The notes beneath the pieces are model-generated. The model was not told the origin of the DNA and ran no database searches. It saw only the letters and a program-made list of their open reading frames with translations. Shown in pieces: positions 61,051-64,000 of a stretch of DNA of 64,000 nucleotides. The stretch is taken from the NCBI RefSeq assembly GCF_030409335.1, contig NZ_JAUFPN010000059.1, forward strand, positions 42,254-106,253. The letters run 5' to 3'. This DNA comes from Paeniroseomonas aquatica (GTDB taxonomy: Bacteria > Pseudomonadota > Alphaproteobacteria > Acetobacterales > Acetobacteraceae). The translations under genes and the position numbers were made by a program. How positions within the stretch are numbered: position 1 is the first letter of the stretch; every line of letters begins with the position of its first letter.

Positions 61051-61187
61051 GGCGGTCTCCTGCGGCGGGCGGCGGCGCTGCCGGGCAGCCTAGGCCGCCG
61101 CCCGCCAGCGGCAAGTGTTTGCCGCGGCGCACTTTGCAACCTGGAGCGGTGGATCAGAAAGTTTCTCAACGTAAAAGGGATTCACAG

Positions 61188-61212
61188 GGAAACAGCCGCC
61201 GCCGCCGGCGTT
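61188..61212 (+). promoter_or_regulatory. Candidate EcfG-type general stress promoter of the KGG gene
   Basis: GGAAA (61188-61192) and CGTT (61209-61212) are separated by 16 bases, which matches the alphaproteobacterial EcfG spacing (GGAAC, 18 bases, then TT) with one mismatch. It lies 46 bases upstream of the start of a KGG-repeat stress peptide, a class often in the general stress regulon. Inferred from sequence only. Confidence 0.4.
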
Positions 61213-61258
61213 CGTGCTTTGGGGCGTTCGGCTCCTGACAGCATAGGCAGGGATAACC

Positions 61259-61468
61259 ATGGCCAATCAGCAGACCTCTGGCGGCGGCAAGGGCAACCCC
61301 GGCAATTTCGCCAATGACCGCGCCAAGGCGCGGGAGGCCGGGCATATCGGCGGCATGAACCAGGGCAAGGCGAACAACCCCGGCAATTTCGCCAACAACC
61401 GGGAGAAGGCGGCGATGGCCGGCCGCAAGGGCGGCCTGCACAGCCACGCCAACAAGAACCCGGACTAG
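61259..61468 (+). CDS. KGG-repeat stress-induced small protein
   Basis: This 69-residue hydrophilic protein has repeats of the stress-induced (KGG/GsiB) family: GNPGNFANDRAKAREAGHIG, then NNPGNFANNREKAAMAGRKG. The repeat pattern GNFAN-R-KA-xAG-xGG is clear. AGGGA lies upstream of the ATG at 61259. Such proteins are thought to be disordered protectants induced by stress; the upstream EcfG-like site fits this. Confidence 0.85.
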   Translation: MANQQTSGGGKGNPGNFANDRAKAREAGHIGGMNQGKANNPGNFANNREKAAMAGRKGGLHSHANKNPD

Positions 61469-61557
61469 AGGCGCCCGGGGGCGGCAGGGGCCGGCTTCGG
61501 TCCGGCCGCCTCCCAGGGACCCTGGTTCCGGCCGGGCCGTTGATCTATAAGTACTGA

Positions 61558-62127
61558 TTGACAAGCCCCGGACATCAATCAACTGAACATGAGCAGCTTG
61601 GGATCGGCACCCGGTCATGGCCGCCGGCGGCGGCCCCGTTGATCCTCGCGCCCTCGGACCGCCATCGGGCGGTGGGTCTCGCCGGCCGGCTGCGGTCGCC
61701 GCCGCTGCAGGCCGCGCATGCGGCCTGGCTGGCAGCCCGCACCGCCTGGCACCTGCCGACGCCCGAGCAGATCGAGGCGGCGCTGCCCGAGCCGGATGAC
61801 TTCAGCCTCGCCGCCGTCATCCGCGGCCCCGGCGAGACGGGTTTCCAGCTGGTCCGCGTCGGCGCCGCCCTGGTGCGCCGGGCAGGCCGGCCGCTGCTCG
61901 GCGAATTCGTCGGCGCGGTCGCCCCCGCCGCCGGCGAGGATCCGATCGGCGGCGCCGCCTGGGCCTATGGCCGGTGCCTCGCCACCGGCACGCCGAGCCA
62001 CGAGTTCGGCCATTTCGACGTCGGCGAGGGCGCCCCGCTGCTGTTCGAGCGCCTGCTGCTGCCCCTCGGCCGCGGCGCCCTGACCACCCACATCCTGGCG
62101 GGCTCCGTCTTCGCCGGCGTCGCTTGA
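61558..62127 (+). CDS. PAS-like domain protein (PAS_5 type)
   Basis: This predicted cytoplasmic protein is up to 189 residues. The true start is uncertain: the longest frame begins at a TTG (61558), and an in-frame TTG at 61600 is also possible. The core FSLAAVIRGPGETGFQLVRV and GAALVRRAGRPLLGEFVGAV resembles the PAS_5 family found widely in Rhodospirillales, and LLFERLLLPLG continues that pattern. The role is unknown. It is convergent with the LLM oxidoreductase gene. Confidence 0.6.
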   Translation: MTSPGHQSTEHEQLGIGTRSWPPAAAPLILAPSDRHRAVGLAGRLRSPPLQAAHAAWLAARTAWHLPTPEQIEAALPEPDDFSLAAVIRGPGETGFQLVRVGAALVRRAGRPLLGEFVGAVAPAAGEDPIGGAAWAYGRCLATGTPSHEFGHFDVGEGAPLLFERLLLPLGRGALTTHILAGSVFAGVA

Positions 62128-62159
62128 ACGGGGCCTCGGCTGAGCGGACCGGGCTGCGG

Positions 62160-62184
62160 CCGGACCCGAAGCCGCCGGGTCCGG
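62160..62184. terminator. Hairpin between convergent genes
   Basis: CCGGACCC (62160-62167) pairs with GGGTCCGG (62177-62184) around a 9-base loop. It lies between stop codons at 62127 and 62194, so it may terminate both transcripts. There is no T-tract. Confidence 0.45.
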
Positions 62185-62193
62185 GCGGCGGGG

Positions 62194-63258
62194 CTACTCC
62201 GCCGCCACCGCCTGGCGCGGCTGGAACTCGGGCGCCACCCGGGTCATGAACAGGCGGATCGATTCATTGGCGACCGCCGCCGGCATGGGCCCGAGGCGGA
62301 AGGAGCAGATGACGCCGCCGACGCCGGTGCGGTCGATCTCGGCCATCTTCGCCGCGACGGTCGCGGGCGAGCCATGGATCAGCGCGGATTCGACCTGCAC
62401 CCGGGCCGGCGGCACTGTCTCCTGCACCATGCGGATGCCCTGCTCGGCATAGACCCGCTCGCGCATCACCCGGCGCTGCTCCTGCATCGCCTCGAAGGCG
62501 GGGATGCCGATGCGGGCGGCCTCGGCATCGGTCTCGGCCACCACCACGTTGCGCCAGACCCAGCTCTCGTCCAGGCAGCGGGCGATGGTCGCCTCGTCGT
62601 GGCCGGCCGCGGCGAGCCTGGCGCGATAGGCGGCGAGGCGCTGGCGGGTCGCCTCCAGCGACTGGACGTTCATCATGAAGGGCAGGCCGCGCTCGGCCAG
62701 GTGCATGGCGCCTTCCTCCGAAGACGCGGCGCGCAGCACCGCCGGATGCGGCTGGGTGAAGCATTCCGGGCGCAGCCGGGGCGCCTTGATGTCCCAGAAT
62801 TGTCCCGCGTGGGTGAAGCCGGACTTGCTGGTCCAGGCCTTGAGCATGATCGCCTCGGCCTCGGCGTAGCGGTCGTGCGCCTCCCGCCAGTCGATGCCGT
62901 AGCCCTGGTATTCGTAGACGTTGTAGGCGGTGCCGCGGCCGAGGCCGACGATCAGCCGGCCCTCGCCGATATTGTCGAGCAGGGCGATCTGCTCGGCCAG
63001 CCGCACCGGGTGGTGCAGCGAGACCTGGGCGACGGCGAAGCCGACCTTGATCCGCCTGGTCGCGGCCAGGATGGCGGCGGCGAAGGTGGTCGGGTCGACA
63101 TAGGCGCAATTGCCGTCGAAGTGGTGCTCGGCCAGCCAGAGCACCTCGACGCCGAGGTCGTCGCACAGCTTCGCCTCCTCCAGGCATTCGCGGATCACCC
63201 GCGCGTCCATCGCCGGCTCGCGGCTCTCGGTGAAGAGGAAGTTGCTGAATTTCAGCAT
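62194..63258 (-). CDS. LLM class flavin-dependent oxidoreductase
   Basis: This 354-residue luciferase-like monooxygenase uses reduced FMN. Motifs are EVLWLAEHHFDGNCAYVDPT near the N-terminus, KVGFAVAQVSLHHPVRLAEQ, GEGRLIVGLGRGTAYNVYEY, and FTQPHPAVLRAASSEEGAM. The ATG at 63258 has CGGAGCC upstream. Members oxidise alkanes, nitriloacetate or hydrophobic compounds. No partner flavin reductase gene is next to it. Confidence 0.87.
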   Translation of the reverse strand: MLKFSNFLFTESREPAMDARVIRECLEEAKLCDDLGVEVLWLAEHHFDGNCAYVDPTTFAAAILAATRRIKVGFAVAQVSLHHPVRLAEQIALLDNIGEGRLIVGLGRGTAYNVYEYQGYGIDWREAHDRYAEAEAIMLKAWTSKSGFTHAGQFWDIKAPRLRPECFTQPHPAVLRAASSEEGAMHLAERGLPFMMNVQSLEATRQRLAAYRARLAAAGHDEATIARCLDESWVWRNVVVAETDAEAARIGIPAFEAMQEQRRVMRERVYAEQGIRMVQETVPPARVQVESALIHGSPATVAAKMAEIDRTGVGGVICSFRLGPMPAAVANESIRLFMTRVAPEFQPRQAVAAE

Positions 63259-63444
63259 GGCGGGCTCCGTGACGAGGCTCAGGCCGGCTGCGGCGCGGCC
63301 AGCCTAGCCGGTTTGCGCCGCGCCGCAACCGCGGCCGGCCGGGCCCGGCTCCGCAGAACGCTATGCCAACAATGCGTAACCACGCTGGCGGGCGGACCGT
63401 CCCGGGTCCATATCGGCGGCGAGCCCCGCGGAGTCCCGAATTCC

Positions 63445-63756
63445 ATGAAGATCAACGTCGAGATCGATTGCACGCCGGAGGAGGCCCGCCAGTTCCTCGG
63501 ATTGCCCGATCTGCGGCCGATGCAGGATGCGGTGATGGCCCGGATCCAGCAGCAGATGCTGGCCGGCGTCGACGCGCTGGCGCCCGAGGCGTTGCTCAAG
63601 GCCTGGATGCCGCTGGCGCCGCAGACCCCGGACCAGCTGCGCGACGCGATGGGCGGGCTGTTCCGCATGTTCAACCCGCTGGCTACGCCGGGGCCGGGCA
63701 CCCCGCCGGGCCAGGGGCCCAAGGGGCCGGGCTCCAGGGGATCGGGCCAGGGCTGA
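63445..63756 (+). CDS. DUF6489 family protein
   Basis: This 103-residue protein starts MKINVEIDCTPEEARQFLGL and continues with LPDLRPMQDAVMARIQQQM and ALAPEALLKAWMPLAPQTPD. This pattern matches the DUF6489 family of alphaproteobacteria. The C-terminus is glycine- and proline-rich. GGAG lies about 14 bases upstream of the ATG at 63445. Function is unknown. It is followed closely by a TonB-like gene. Confidence 0.78.
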   Translation: MKINVEIDCTPEEARQFLGLPDLRPMQDAVMARIQQQMLAGVDALAPEALLKAWMPLAPQTPDQLRDAMGGLFRMFNPLATPGPGTPPGQGPKGPGSRGSGQG

Positions 63757-63779
63757 CCCCCGACCGGACCCCCGCCGCC

Positions 63780-64000
63780 GTGCCGCCGCCGACCCTGCGG
63801 GCCGAGCCCTTGCTGCGGCCCGGCCAGCGCCGCGTGCCGCGCCGCCAGCGCCCCTGGCGCCGGCTGCGCCCGGGGCTGGTCGGCTCGGTGCTGCTGCACC
63901 TCGGCTTCGTCGCCCTGGTGGTGCTGGCGGTGATGACCCGGCCGAAGCCGCCGGAGCCGCTGCCGCCGCCCTCCTTCGAGGTCGAGTACCGCGACGGCGC
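63780..64000 (+). CDS. TonB-like protein, C-terminus cut by window edge
   Basis: About 73 residues are visible from a GTG at 63780; the frame stays open to the end. A basic N-terminus (LLRPGQRRVPRRQRPWRRLR) is followed by a single hydrophobic segment (LVGSVLLHLGFVALVVLAVM), then a proline-rich stretch (RPKPPEPLPPPSFEVEYRDG). This layout is typical of TonB or TolA-like energy transducers. The C-terminal domain is outside the window, so the call is moderate. Confidence 0.6.
   Translation, partial: MPPPTLRAEPLLRPGQRRVPRRQRPWRRLRPGLVGSVLLHLGFVALVVLAVMTRPKPPEPLPPPSFEVEYRDG

Overview
The window is very GC-rich, double-stranded bacterial chromosome. The gene content points to an environmental alphaproteobacterium of the Acetobacteraceae/Roseomonas type: many Bug-type tripartite tricarboxylate receptors, a long branched-chain amino-acid-type ABC operon, several molybdoenzymes, acyl-CoA catabolism, an HpnL-like membrane protein and Rhodospirillales-style DUF proteins. 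The taxon is an inference from gene content; there is no rRNA. I saw no tRNA, CRISPR array, prophage or insertion sequence.

Layout. 1-4354: a minus-strand pim-type operon (pimF, pimC, pimD) for dicarboxylyl-CoA beta-oxidation, with a candidate promoter and palindrome upstream of pimF. 4350-7070: a split chromate transporter, a glycine-zipper lipoprotein and a Bug receptor. 7078-9320: a BenE-type transporter coupled to a mandelate-racemase-family enzyme, followed by a palindrome-rich gap. 9504-17149: the most notable locus. It holds an FAD subunit, a fused [2Fe-2S]/Mo hydroxylase, a 6-hydroxynicotinate-reductase-family protein and a UPF0280 (ApbE-superfamily) protein, joined by overlapping start and stop codons, plus a MarR regulator and a divergent enamidase. 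Together these look like the reductive nicotinate route known from Eubacterium barkeri. 17146-19432: an HpnL-like flippase and an unusual radical SAM protein. 19575-28800: a DUF1185 protein and a liv-type ABC operon with four consecutive paralogous substrate-binding proteins. 28844-32023: small DUF3297, CHRD/EF-hand, cupin and nitroreductase genes. 32030-35315: an ADH-P450-SDR operon. 36012-38078: two tandem Bug receptors. 38157-40236: a TelA/XpaC-like/small membrane protein operon. 40314-41243: a 3-hydroxyacyl-CoA dehydrogenase.

About 41306-42349 is an abruptly AT-rich islet carrying one orphan gene with a HEPN-like RN-x3-H motif. 42350-49897 holds a serine hydrolase, a host-attachment protein, an orphan peptide-type permease, kdpDE without kdpABC, and an O-antigen-ligase-like protein. 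49934-61050 holds a class III aminotransferase, a LysE exporter, an SDR, a BisC/DMSO-reductase-family enzyme, a DUF839 protein, an isoquinoline-oxidoreductase-type pair and a class III CoA-transferase. 61259-64000 holds a KGG stress peptide with a candidate EcfG promoter, a PAS-like protein, an LLM flavin oxidoreductase, DUF6489 and the start of a TonB-like protein.

A second theme is non-coding structure. There are two near-identical multi-palindrome elements (about 2101-2199 and 19439-19556), a GC-rich double hairpin of similar layout (41253-41305), a 19-bp perfect inverted repeat (9341-9380) beside two tandem palindromes (9391-9498), three tandem 36-bp terminator-like hairpins (30051-30142), and four exact-period 10-bp repeats (44244-44283).
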